Shown: positions 53,433 through 64,000 of the stretch, piece after piece
Layout: every line of letters starts with the position of its first letter
Numbering within the stretch: the stretch's first letter is position 1
Source: Misgurnus anguillicaudatus
Lineage: Eukaryota; Chordata; Actinopteri; Cypriniformes; Cobitidae
Length of the DNA: 64,000 nucleotides
Reading direction: 5' to 3'
NCBI RefSeq assembly: GCF_027580225.2
Contig: NC_073356.2
Location: 8,029,001 to 8,093,000 of the forward strand
Notes under the pieces: generated by a model
The model's database searches: none
Told to the model about the DNA's origin: nothing
The model's input: the letters and a program-made list of their open reading frames with translations, nothing else
Made by a program: the position numbers and the translations under genes

Positions 53433-53848
53433 CGCCAAAGGATAAACATGTTGTTGTACAGTAGTGATAAAACACGCGTTGTACAGCAGTTTGTCCGTTT
53501 AGGGCTACTGTAGAAACATGGTGGCACAAAATGGCGCCTTCCATGTAAGGGGACTCGCAGTGTATGTAGATAAAAATGGCTCATTCTAAGGTAATAACAC
53601 ATAACAGTTTATTATGTAAGGTCTTTATACACCCCTAATAATATAGTTATGTATATTATATTGCATTTCCGTCACGAGATCCTTCTAAAAGTTACACACT
53701 GCACCTTTAATAAGACAACAAAATGGTTTAAGTGCCATTTTATTATTGATTAGAGTATGAAAATATCCAGCATTGGTAATTCATGGTTTTATTTTATTTC
53801 AAGTTGTTTAATATATTTGTATGTGGTTGTTTAACTTAAAACACATAC

Positions 53849-54036
53849 CACATACTGTTGTGTATTCAAGTAAACATTCACCCCAAAAGATTCAGATTGT
53901 TCCAGTGGGTCAAAATTATTCTTGAGTTCCTCCAGTTGCTGCGGAGTGAGAATGCTGTTTGGTGTGGGAATAATCATGCCACCTTCTCCTCTTACATCAA
54001 AACCACTTTCATCCCAATCAAAATTAACATTCTTTT
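53849..54036 (-). CDS. Exon-like segment with splice sites, function unknown
   Basis: On the minus strand, a pyrimidine-rich acceptor (TTTATTACTTTTTCAG) precedes 54036, and a donor GTATGT follows at 53848. Between them 188 nt stay open: a two-base start, then about 62 codons beginning KNVNFDWDESGFDVRGEGG and including TPQQLEELKNNFDPLEQSES. The acidic, helix-prone composition looks like real protein, unlike neighbouring chance frames. I do not recognise the family. It lies near one arm of the 50938-54341 transposon, so it is probably an exon of a transposon protein. A captured host exon is the alternative. Confidence 0.45.
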
Positions 54037-54350
54037 CTGAAAAAGTAATAAAGTACCACTGAACAAATATGAACAAATACCACTGTTCTATATCTATATA
54101 AAAAAAATTGTTTGGCTGCGAAATATGAACACAGAACACCCATTGGGAAAACAACACACAAAATCTTGATTATATAATTATTTATCTAAAATCTACTGGG
54201 TAAATTAATTGATTATAATAGGCTAAGTTAACGTGTTATCATCTTAGGTTATCATCTGCTGCTCCAGTCCACTAGGTGGCGGTAATACACCTTTAAGCTG
54301 GTTTGCCAACCGCCAATAAAACCGAAGAAGAAGATTTGGCAGAAACACTA

Positions 54351-54711
54351 GCCGTTTCTCAATGTCAAGAAAGGATCCTCGGAAGCCAGAATTTCAAGGA
54401 TGCTACGTCATCAACGTCCGTCGAAGGACTGTTCCCAATGTCGAGGATCCTCGGAATTTGAGTCCTTCGTTCGAGAAATATCCCATACACAGGAAAGGAT
54501 GCATATGTGTATCCTTCGCGTGCTGAAATCACCCACAATCCTATGCGTGCAGCACCGAAAGCACACCTTTGATTGACGCAATGACGTGCACTTGCCTGTT
54601 CCATTTACGTGTTCTCCGAATGCTTAAGAGGAGCCTCGCCTAGCCTCTGAAGAAAGTGAATTGTAAGGACTTAGCCCTGCTAAGGAAGTATCCTTGACAT
54701 TGAGAAACGGC
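54351..54711. mobile_element. 361-bp MITE, GCCGTTTCTCAATGTCAAG ends
   Basis: 19-bp perfect inverted termini GCCGTTTCTCAATGTCAAG / CTTGACATTGAGAAACGGC, with related subterminal GGATCCTCGG/AAGGATCC words. The target duplication is not clear. A hAT element starts 9 bp beyond its right end. Confidence 0.85.
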
Positions 54712-54720
54712 CAGTTACAG

Positions 54721-55362
54721 GTAGTGATGGGAGAAACGAAGCTTTTCGAAGCTTCGAATCAATTGAACCAATTGCTTTACAAATTGATTCAGTTTTTCGA
54801 AGCGTTCGAAACACCATACACGCTGGCGACTTCTGCTTGTCAAAATAGTGTAAAAGCAGCAAGATCTGTCCAAACATTTTACACTTAAAAATAATAGCAA
54901 GATTTTTCTAAAAATATGTTTTTAAGAAAAATACAGTATTTAATTTAATTAAGACATAATTAAACGTGTATCCGGTGTTTTAGTTTTATTTATATGGCAA
55001 ACACATCATTAAAACGAACTCTCTTTTTAATTCTGCATATTTTTGTCATTAAATCTGTCTATAAACAAAAAGTAGACAAATTGGTAGTGTTATTATTAGT
55101 CAGAAGGATGAATGTTTTATGAACTTTTATAATAAAACTGACCCGAGTTCACCTACACTGGTCATGTGTGATAAACTCCCCCTAGTGGTGAATTGTTGGA
55201 TTTTTGAAACGTTTCGAAACAGTTATGACGTAATGAAGCCTCGTTTGCTAAAATCACGTGACTTTGGCCAGTTTGAAACAAGCTCCGAACCACTGATTCG
55301 AAACAAAAGATTCGTAATTGTTTTGAAGCCTCATGAAGCGTGCTTCGAAATCGCCCATCACC
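54721..55362. mobile_element. 642-bp hAT element
   Basis: A perfect 8-bp duplication AGTTACAG (54713-54720 and 55363-55370). Ends are GTAGTGATGGGAG / complement GGTGATGGGCGA. Subterminal regions carry many TTCGAAGC/GTTTCGAA words in both orientations. The target fits nnnTAnnn. ORFs within are incidental. Confidence 0.9.
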
Positions 55363-55447
55363 AGTTACAGGTACAGATAAAGTATTTGTGTATTGTCTAT
55401 TATCCAGAGGAAATGACTAATTACTAATATATAATGTCCCATTTTAA

Positions 55448-55938
55448 CTCTTTCACCGCCATTGAAGAGATATCTCGTCAAATAAGAGAAAACACTTCCC
55501 CGCCAATGACGATATTTTCCGTCTTTCCGCAATACCGCTATTATCCACAAGGTGGCGCCCTTCCGCAACTTTTTAAACCCGGAAGTATTGCCCTATGGCA
55601 AGCTGCTGCATGTCCGTGTCTGTTTTAAAGATCGCTCTGAATGGGATCTCTATGAAAAGTTCGTCACAAAAATGGATTTATCTTTGCTTTTTGTTCAAAA
55701 TGTGGTGTTTTTGCAGAAACCTACCCATATTCAAAAGCTGATTACAAAAGAACTACTCAAGGTAGGATGAAACAGTTTTTTTTGTTTGAAAGCAGAGGGT
55801 CTGTTCTTTCATTTGGTATATTGTATGTTTATATATTTAAAGAAGAACATTTTCTGGAAGGCATTAAACTTTGGTGGAAATCATGAAAAACGCTGGCGCT
55901 GGCTGGCAACTTTTTTAAAAACGCTGGTGGTGAAAGAG
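55448..55938. mobile_element. 491-bp TTAA MITE
   Basis: TTAA at 55444-55447 and 55939-55942. Termini are CTCTTTCACCGCCA / complement CTCTTTCACCACCA with one mismatch. Related to 48075-48546 by its TTAACTC start and interior words. ORFs here are incidental. Confidence 0.85.
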
Positions 55939-55942
55939 TTAA

Positions 55943-56282
55943 AAAGCTATCAAGAGGTGTGTCAGAATGTCTGTGTGTTAACCACAAACAATTCTCTTCT
56001 GCTTTCATTATGTGCCCCGTTAAACATTTGGTCTGCCTATTACAGACAGATCTGCTTATATAGACAAATTAATTTGGTCAACTGTTAAAGTGGAGTTTAA
56101 GGCAGATTAAATGTGTGTGCTTGTGTGATGTAATTTATATCTTATCTTATTTTCTAAGAGCAGACCACAGCTAAGTAGTGAGACATTTTGTCAGCCTGTT
56201 AATGAACAACTAGTGATAGATCATGATGATCTAAATTCCCCTCTCTCTTTGTTAAGGGTGAAAAACAAAAAGAATCCTTTTA
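55943..56282. other. Interval without a recognised gene
   Basis: Contains an AT-rich stretch with TTATATCTTATCTTATTTTC and no repeat or frame that I can name. Confidence 0.4.
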
Positions 56283-58273
56283 GTGCATCCACACCAGACG
56301 CGAATGAAGTGATTTACATGTTAAAGGTGTCATATTATGATATTTTTTTAAAAATGTAAATAAGTATTTGGTGTCCACAGATAATTTGGTACTCCACAGA
56401 TAATTTATTATAGCATGTTAAAATTGACACGAATGGAGGTGTCCTTTAACCTCTTGAAAAGCACCCCCACTCTGGCCCAAACCATGAAAATACCTACTTT
56501 CACTAAAATAATTGTTTTTACTAAACCATTTAGAGTATAAGCATAACTGTGGTATCATTAGATAGAAGCTGATTTGAGCTTCATTTTCCAGGTTTCAAAA
56601 TTATTTTAAAATAAAAATTAAAAAGTTAGAGAGGCTGAAGTACATTGTAATCAACATTTTTTGCATAACATCTTTTTTAATACTAAAAATCTTAATGATA
56701 AATATGTGTGTGAAACCTAGAAAAGCAATGATGCCAAAGCCACAAGTCTGAAGAAGTTTTATTTCAAAATTTAGGTTCTTGCAAGAGTTTTTGTAAGACT
56801 TGTGCCTTTTCTAAGTGCCAGTCAGCCCCAAAATAAAAGTCTTTTGTTTACATGCATACACGTTCGTTCTTTTTATTATTTATCCTTATGTAAGCGTATA
56901 AAATGTCGTTTCCACACCAGGAAATAAAACGTCACACAAAGATAGTTGGATTCGTTATCTTACTAGCTACACATTCTGTCTATCAATATTTTCCACGTAG
57001 TCATTGGAGGAACGCGTGAGTCAGATGACGTCACGATATTTGACAGCGCTGTTTGAATATTATGTATTATACTCCCGCCTACTTTTAGAAACAAAGTTTG
57101 AGCGCTGGTTTTGAACGCGAGTGTAATCTCATATACAAGTGTTACGATGTAAACATTCCTTAGATTGTATATTATAATCTATTACAAGACGTGCATGAGA
57201 AATCTGATGTAAACAATGGACAATATATCTACATTTCATGGATTATACGCATTTGTGGACAAAAATGGTCATTGGATGTATTTAATTGAAGAGTTTTTAT
57301 GGGTTATTCACACATCTGAATCAGACTGGATTCGATTCGCGATCATTATATCAACACAAAGGTAAGGAGTCCCGTTTATATTTTGCATGTTGTCATCTGG
57401 ACTTTTGTAACAAAATACTATATTTATGATGCTAGAGCATCTGTATCTCAAAACAGAGACCATAGACTGATGCTAAACCCGTAGACCTTTTAAACGATGT
57501 ATAGTAATGGTAATATTATTATTGTTTGTAAACAGTAGGCTATATAGATATTGTTAGCAGCGTTAAAAAAAAACTGACGTATTTCCGCCCCCGAGCTAGT
57601 GCGCGTCGAGAGGTTAAAATGCAAATGAGCGGATTAAATGCAAACACTGATCGCAATGATGGTGGTTTGTTGAAATTGAAACTCAATTGTACTGTCAATT
57701 ATTATTTTTTCTCTCTCTGCACTAAATGGCAGTGATATGGTTGGATAGTACAGATTAAGGGGTAGTATTATTGTAATTGGCCTTCCTACCTACCTCACAA
57801 AACAGGCAAAATCTGAACGACCTAATTTTTTATTGCTTGCAAAGAATGGGTTACCCAAACAAAGTTACTGGGTTGTTCTTTTTCATGTTTTCTAGGTTGA
57901 TAGAAGCACTGAGGACCCAATTATTGTACTTAAACATGAAAAAAAGTCAGATTTTCACGCTATGACCCCTTTAAGTCAATGCAAAGACGCGATAGACATC
58001 AGCGCAAATTAGACGATTCACACGAATGACGCGGTGCGAATTAAGCGTTTTAGGCATTTGACGCACATAATATGTGATTCGCGCGAGTTGATAAATCTGA
58101 CCTTTATTGAATATTCCCACTGCAACATAACCAATCAGGAGCTTGCTCTATTAGTGACGTAATTACGATGTAGCCAGCGGAGGCAGAAATACGAAACAAC
58201 AATGGAGGACAAAATCTTCGTCGCTGTATGTGGACACCAAGCTGATTTATTTACTTGTCTGGTGTGAACGCAC
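56283..58273. mobile_element. DNA transposon with GTGCATCCACACCAGAC ends
   Basis: Left GTGCATCCACACCAGACGCG and right, complemented, GTGCGTTCACACCAGACAAG are inverted termini over 17 bp. Internal GACGCGA/CGCGAAT words occur on the right side. The superfamily (Harbinger-like) is a guess; the target duplication is not evident. A TTAA element interrupts its left part. Confidence 0.7.
56325..57970. mobile_element. TTAA element nested in the 56283-58273 transposon
   Basis: TTAA at 56321-56324 and 57971-57974. Termini are AAGGTGTCATATTATGA / complement AAGGGGTCATAGCGTGA. The right 320 bp is the inverted relative of 40271-40620. It lies only about 40 bp inside the host element's left end. No coding region recognised. 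Confidence 0.8.
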
Positions 58274-58756
58274 AGTTAGTGACAAATCATTCTGACCCTG
58301 TGTTTGTTCTCTCATAAACTGCAATTTCAATAAAGATTTGCACAAAACTTTAATGTTATTTTTTAAAATGTTGCAAAAATTGCCAAATGACAGCATTTCC
58401 ATTAACCAATGTTATGCAACTAAAACCTTTTTTTAGTCTTGCGAAGTCATTCCAAAAAACATGCCGACAAGTGTGTTCGACTTCATACACCACCATCCAA
58501 AAAGACATGCAGATGACATGAAAATACTGCAAGTGTGGCTCGAAAGCATACAGAGCAGTCGACTCCCAAATTGTTCTTGCAATATTTTGATATCATGCGC
58601 TTGTTGGTTCTTGTGACATCACATGAAGTTGAACACACCCCTTCTGTCTTGTTCTTAAATCAAACATACTGCTCTATATTTTTTTTTTTAAATGACCAAA
58701 TGACTTTTACGCACGTCAGGTGACCTGTAAATGCAAACATGATGGTTTCCATTGCA
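58274..58756. other. Interval without a recognised gene
   Basis: AATAAAG at about 58330 and two GTTTCCATT/TTTCCATTA words (58386, 58744) hint at a degraded MITE. No supported frame. Confidence 0.4.
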
Positions 58757-58906
58757 GTTCCCTTTCGAGAGCGATCACTCGACATTGCGTCCGCTGACGC
58801 TATGGGAAACTCCTCCCTCTTCCGGTTTCTGAAGCTTTTATTGAACAACGCCAGTGTTCTGGCCAATGCCGCCCATGACAGCCTTATAGGGGCGGGACTT
58901 CCGCTA

Positions 58907-58914
58907 CTATATAG
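58907..58914 (+). promoter_or_regulatory. TATA-like box CTATATAG
   Basis: CTATATAG follows a GGGGCGGGACTTCC GC-box-like stretch by about 6 bp and precedes a CT-rich GATTCTTTCTCTTCACC that could hold the start site. The arrangement is that of an LTR promoter. Confidence 0.4.
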
Positions 58915-60489
58915 CCTGTTTAGGCGGCAAAATACTCAGATTCTTTCTCTTCACCGTGACTGAAGCGTCTCGCCGTAGATCGTCGCACTTGTGAGGGACG
59001 CAAGGATCGCGTCCCTTACACGCGTTCTGGCAGAATTTTACAAGGATTTTGAGCTTCGCGCCTCGAGTGAAGGACCGTGTATCTTATGGACTCCGAGATA
59101 TATCGAATCACTGCGTTCTCGGCAGCAAACCACCGCCGCCAGAGCGCCGTTGGTGGCAATGCTGTCAAACTGAGGAGAACGTCGCGTGCGTTCCACGGTA
59201 ACGTTACCCGCCCTATTAGCCTCATACCCCCGGGGTATCCGAGGTTACGGACGCGGGAAAGACACAAGGCTTCCTTTCCCCACCTACGCAGTGCGGAAAA
59301 TGCCACAGTGTGCACAATACATTTATACCGTTGCAATACCCTCTCATATATGTTTGTCCTGTACTTATAGCGTGCTTCGGCCGCTCCCCTTACATGATTA
59401 GACCCCACCCTGGTGTCTGCTTTGTAATTTAACGCACTTCGGCCAGTGCTAGCATGCACAGACCCCCTTCGGGACCGGTCGCATGCGAGCACAGCGTGCA
59501 GACGGCTCCTTTCATAAGACCTTCACCTGCGACATGGCCGTCTGTGACGCTTGTGTGGATGTAACTTAATATTTTCCTTGGCTTCTTTGTGTGATACAGT
59601 GCGCTCTGGCTGATTTTAGACGTTTCAGCCATTAGCACAGCGGCTGGCCTAACATAACATTGTGCTCGCCTCAGGCTGTCCAGCATAAGCCGCGCCCATT
59701 TTGGCCACGTCACTACGCGCGCTATTTTGCGTAGCGTCATATGTTCACAAGGACCTGCTATTCTTCGGACGTACTGAGAGGGGCAGCAATACACCATTAA
59801 TGTGTCTAAGCTGCCGCAAAAATTATACGAGAAGAAACGTTACGTATACAGAGAGTTATACTTGTGCCTGTTATCCATGCTACACTTATTGCTCTTCGTA
59901 TGATCAGTGATGGTACCGCATCACACACCACACACACATTCACGCCCCTCGTCTGTTTCGGGTGACGACGGGAATATGTGTTGGCTATGCTTAATGCTTT
60001 CAGATGTTGTGTTCAATGGCCGCTGACGGGCAGCGAGCTACCAATCAGCACAACATCCTTCTGTGCCCTGTTGACATTCCCTCTGCACCTGTCCTCTTTC
60101 AACTATGTGCCAATTGAGACCATATATTTAGCAATATACAGCTCTTACGGAGGATACATAGCGCACAGCGCTCAGCCATACTCTGAATGTGCCCGTTAAA
60201 CACGCGCTGCAAAGAAAAAGGGGGGAGGATAATGTCGGGTTTGATCCTTCGCACTGAGTAGCGATCCGTATCAAAACGCAATGCACAACTCACAGTGCTC
60301 AACCCCGCTCACCATGCATCCGTTACACACGAGCTGCAGAGCAATGGGGACCGACCGAGTATAGCGAAGTGTGTTGAGTGTGGCCGCTCGCTTCGCACAG
60401 CGATCTGTCTCGACACACACACACATCTAAGCAGTGCACAATGCATCTCGCACGCCCCCGATTGGTGGCAACGTTGCTCTATACTTACG

Positions 60490-61020
60490 GATTGCACTAT
60501 ATATATATATACACATTTCTTATAGCAGCCTATACGTCTGGCTATTAATGTATATTTGCATTGAATAGAGGCTTATTGTACTGCATTCCACTATATATAT
60601 ACTCATACGTATATTTATATATATTTATACATTAATAGCAGCCCACACGCCTGGCTATTAATGTATATCTGCATTAAATAGAGACTCATTGTACTGCTTG
60701 TCACTATATATATACTCATATGTATATTTATATATATTTATACATTAATAGCAGCCTGCACGCCTGGCTATTAATGTATGTCTGCATTAAATAGAGACTC
60801 ATTGTACTGCTTGGCACTATATATATACTCATATGTATATTTATATATATTTATACATTAATAGCAGCCTGCACGCCTGGCTATTAATGTATATCTGCAT
60901 TAAATAGACTCATTGTACTGCTTGACACTATATGTATACTCATACGTATATTTGTATATATACACATCATTAATAGCAGCCTACACGCCTGGCTATTTAT
61001 GTATATTGGCATTGAATAGA
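60490..61020. repeat. 113-bp tandem array, about five units
   Basis: AGCAGCCYRCACGCCTGGCT recurs starting at 60524, 60637, 60750, 60863 and 60975, a period of 112-113 bp. Each unit has CTATATATATACTCAT, GTATATTTATATATATTTAT and ATTAAATAGAGACTCATTG. The middle units are the most alike, as expected from recent unequal exchange. Confidence 0.92.
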
Positions 61021-64000
61021 GAGGCTATCTCTCTCCTCACTCATCTTGCTCTTAGCTCCCTGGCTGAATGCAGTGAGCCGATGCGGATGTAAACTTGTAG
61101 GAGTTATGTTGCTGTACCAACAGAGGATTACTATCATGCCTTACACATCCGTGCAGTGTTCGGGCAATATCTCACTACAAACACAGGTATCTGACTCCCT
61201 GCGTGCGCGTGGCGAGCTGTTACTAAGTTGTTCATTCTTAAGGAAGTGTCTCTCTTTCTCTCGGGTTCTGCATCCGACCTTGCACAAAGCAGCAAGCCAC
61301 TGCAGACCCAGACTTGGTTTTTATATGGCTCTATGTGCGGCAAGTGAGCCAGTGCCCTTCAGCGGATCACTCCGCTAGATGATTCACACACGTCTGGGTT
61401 GTGCACTATGTGGTACAGTTCAGGAGTTTGCAACATAACTGTACAGCTGTTAACAAACTCTATTAAATGGCAACCTTGCTTCAAAGCACACAGTATGTGG
61501 CACCCGACACACACAGACGACCGGTTACTATCCGTTCCAGTGTATAAGGAGTGTATCTCCTCGCTCGGTGCTATTGCAGAACCTAGCTCTGTTCTTCCAT
61601 GGCGCTGTGTAACACACCATTGCTTTATGCCACACAATATGTAACTGGAATCCTGTGCGCTGCAATCCGTTACAGAAATGTCCCAGATGCGTGGAGTCGA
61701 ATCTGCACTTGTATCCTGCATTCAGCCATCCAAGCGGTGAGCTGTGACAGTTTTGACTGGTCGGCCATCAGTGCATGTCTGAACACACAACCCCTGTGGC
61801 CCTACAGCAGCCTCTCAGGCACATATGGCTTGCTCGGCGCTATTATGATTTGTCATGGGTTTGTAACGTCTCCATATGATGGGTGGCTCACACACCTATG
61901 TTTAGCAGCAGGCTTGTTCCACAGCTGACAACATATACTATAATAGGCACACGCATGTGTGATCGGAGCCATTGCAAACATGTCAATATGGAGCTACAAC
62001 ATCCCGATTGCTCGGCAATGTTTAGCCCATTACCTTACCCTGTACAGCACTCAATTCCTCCCTTGGCTAACGCTGCTGTGATACAGAAGGGAGAGAATTA
62101 TGAACACCCGCTTTATAGGGTATTTGTATATACTATTACCCAGAGCGGCTGCCAATTTGATTCGACACAGACCACCCCAGCTGTGCAGTCCTGTCGCACA
62201 ATCAGCGCAGCGCGCCGGTACTGAGTCTGGAGTTTACGAACGGGTAATATAGTTTTTACCTGACGAGAGAGGTAGAACAGCTTGTGCAGCCACTATTCTC
62301 TCACCGTTGACTATGACCTCTGTTGTGATAGGAGACTACTAGCCACGCCGGTGGTGCTTATAGCAGGTTTTATGTAGACCCGCACACATTCACAGGGTGT
62401 AACGCTGTTCCCTCTTAGCTGAGTGTAATGCGCATCCTGCTATCTTATTGCCCGTTTGGGATTGTACCAACCAGCCACAGACACACTCCTTTGATTAAAG
62501 TAGTTTCTGCATGCGTGCGTGTGAGCATATAAGCACGGTGTGCATGCCAGCTTTACGTTTATGTGCTTCATGCGAGCCGTCCCTCTCAGGAGCACTCTGG
62601 ATATGAGTCTGCTCTGAGATATTCCACCCGAGACACTGCTGTGCTGGTGACAAACGCCTCCGTGGTTGACCGGCTTACAAGTTCACAGCGCACTACCTAC
62701 TGTACCAGACAGCAATTTGCGTCTGCTCTTCATTAAGCAGCTTATGTCCTGGCTGCCGCAAATGCGACACAGACTTAAGGGCTGTTAAGGACTTTAGAAT
62801 GTTTGAGATTGTTTGGACGTAATGAATCAGTACATGATGGTGGAAAGTGTAAGCTTTGTCCTTATCAGAGTTGCGCTTTGTATGAAACACGTTGTGCTCG
62901 GCCAAGTGCCAGCGGTTACGTGTTGCCCTATTTTGGTTTTGCTGCTTATACACGCAAAATCAGTAAGGACAGCGAGCCCTTTCTACAAGACGCCCTCTTT
63001 ACGCAGCACCTGTAATGGTGTGAAGCAATGACTACGACCCGGTGCACTGTCACGTGTCGAATGTTCTATCTTTGCAGCAGTGCACAGATGAAGGAAAAGT
63101 GGGCTGTCTACCCCAAAAGTTTTTCATGCAGCTATCGCTGCATTTCATGCTGGTGCCTTGGGTGCGCAGTGGCCAGGCACAATTAATTCTCTTAAGTGAG
63201 AGAAGTGGCCAATCATTTGCATATTTTAGTGCCGTCATGGGCTGTACATGCCCTTAAGGGACTATGTGCCAAAACCACCCTCAGCGCAGTTAGAGCATAG
63301 ACGGTTGCATAGTACCTTCCCATCTAGCTGATGTGAGCTGTGCCCGGTATGAGTCTTATACATTTATCTAAGCACTCCGCTCTGACATTACTGTTAGAGC
63401 AACTCTTTATGCTTCAGAGATGGGCTGTGGCATTTGTTAACGATCGCTGTGACCTGCCCAGCTCATTCTAAGAAATTTCCCTGCTCCACCTAAGCAGTCA
63501 GCTGCTGGGATCCAGCTGGGTTCACTGGATCATTAGGTGATAATGAGGGCAGCACATTACTGCCACATTGGCATAGCAGTGTTATTCTAATTCGGCAGTC
63601 GCACTATCCGACGCCTCTTCATAGTTTGTACTGGATGGCCAGTACAGCTGATGTATTAATATGGAGCCGCGTTTTCGCTTCTTCCTTGTACTTTCACGCT
63701 AGCTATCTTGGCCATCGTGCATCATATGTTAATACCAGCAAATACTCTGCGTGGATATGCTTGCTACCGCCCACATTGGGTCGGCCTAGCCATTGCTGTT
63801 GTAATGTTACAGGTTGCTTATCTGCTGTAGGGCTGCAATAAGACCTACATGCAGCCTGTGACTGTATGCATTCTGTTCTGTATAAGCTCTTGATTGAGTC
63901 CCTAGAGACTCAGGCATCCAATCTACTGTGCGTTGGCTTACACAGACTGGACGGGGATTGTGCACCGACTCAGGCATTGTGGTGCACAGACTTGAGTAAG

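Larger units (their letters stand above)
51736..53706. mobile_element. TTAA element, second level of the 51-54 kb nest
   Basis: TTAA at 51732-51735 and 53707-53710. Termini are ATGTGCAGTGTGTAGATTTT / complement AGGTGCAGTGTGTAACTTTT. Left subterminal GCGGCATCTAGCAGTGAGA...AATTGCAACC is related to the element at 42458-43538. A hAT element (51848-53432) interrupts it at CGCCAAAG. Confidence 0.9.
50938..54341 (-). mobile_element. DNA transposon with ~175-bp inverted repeats (ISL2EU-like candidate)
   Basis: Left arm 50938-51115 and right arm 54168-54341 are inverted copies. Termini are TGCCAAATCTTCTTCTTCTT / complement, then CGGTTTTATTGGCGG, CCGCCACCTAGTGGACTGGA and GATGATAACACGTTAACTTA. The CTTCTTCTTCGG terminus recalls ISL2EU-type elements, which is recognition only. 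No target duplication is evident. It contains an exon-like segment on the minus strand (53849-54036) and a three-deep nest of other elements (51736-53706). Confidence 0.8.
58757..64000. other. Unclassified GC-richer segment, probable long retroelement or non-coding element
   Basis: From CAGTTCCCTTTCGAGAGCG at 58757 the composition shifts to a higher GC and CpG content that holds to the window end. The first 230 bp look like a promoter block: GGGGCGGGACTTCC, then CTATATAG at 58907. Short palindromic GC-rich words follow (AGGGACGCAAGGATCGCGTCC). No ORF exceeds about 160 codons and none carries a known motif. A 113-bp array lies inside (60490-61020). I recognise the start as a dispersed cyprinid repeat, possibly the LTR or leader of a DIRS or LTR element, but I cannot prove it. 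It continues past the window. Confidence 0.4.

Noticed and set aside
58991..63841. Many ORFs of 60-158 codons in the terminal segment as possible small genes
   Set aside because: They are spread over all frames and both strands with no motif, start context or codon bias; expected by chance in a GC-richer region.

Overview
This looks like a gene-poor stretch of nuclear DNA from a ray-finned fish, most likely a cypriniform (carp, barb or zebrafish relatives). The case rests on the kinds of repeats present, not on a host gene: a Tx1-type LINE, a chromodomain Ty3/gypsy element, a tyrosine-recombinase (DIRS-like) retroelement remnant, an L2/CR1/Rex1-like LINE, many hAT and TTAA-target DNA transposons, tRNA- and 5S-like SINE fragments and TG/CA-flanked repeats. 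I recognise no intact host protein gene. One exon-like segment (53849-54036, minus strand) has good splice signals, but it sits inside a terminal-inverted-repeat element and is more likely transposon-encoded.

Layout. 1-3.6 kb: a 619-bp hAT MITE with perfect 8-bp target duplications, a TTAA foldback element, and 5S-like and TG-flanked repeats. 3.6-11.6 kb: one Tx1-like LINE, 5' truncated, whose ORF1 and ORF2 pieces remain in order but are interrupted by four insertions; one of these carries a further MITE. 12.5-18.9 kb: a DIRS-like retroelement remnant split by a complete Ty3/gypsy provirus-like element with two 498-bp LTRs and a CTCGA duplication. 18.9-21.1 kb: a second LINE split by a TTAA element (with a THAP-like ORF start) and a hAT element. 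23.5-25.9 kb: a 2.4-kb TG...CA element containing an exact 86-bp tandem array loaded with splice-site-like signals. 26-35 kb: MITEs, hairpins and minisatellites.

35.3-38.8 kb is a very large palindrome interrupted by a hAT element that itself contains a MITE. 40.7-44.0 kb is a TTAA foldback interrupted by a hAT that contains another TTAA element. 45.3-46.9 kb is a foldback element built from GATATC/ACTAGT sub-repeats, inserted in a SINE and itself interrupted. 50.9-54.3 kb is a four-level nest. 54.3-58.3 kb holds more MITEs. From 58.76 kb to the end is a GC-richer segment without long ORFs that starts with a promoter-like block and carries a 113-bp tandem array; I could not classify it.

The unifying picture is repeated insertion of transposons into transposons. 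Target duplications let the order be read: around fifteen hAT-type events carry exact or near-exact 8-bp duplications, and eight or more elements are bounded by TTAA. The youngest datable insertion is the gypsy element (LTRs differ at 4 of 498 positions), yet its coding region has frame breaks, a changed RNase H catalytic residue and apparent internal deletions, which suggests a defective copy moved by proteins supplied in trans. Boundaries were found by eye; family names come from recognition of motifs, not from database searches.
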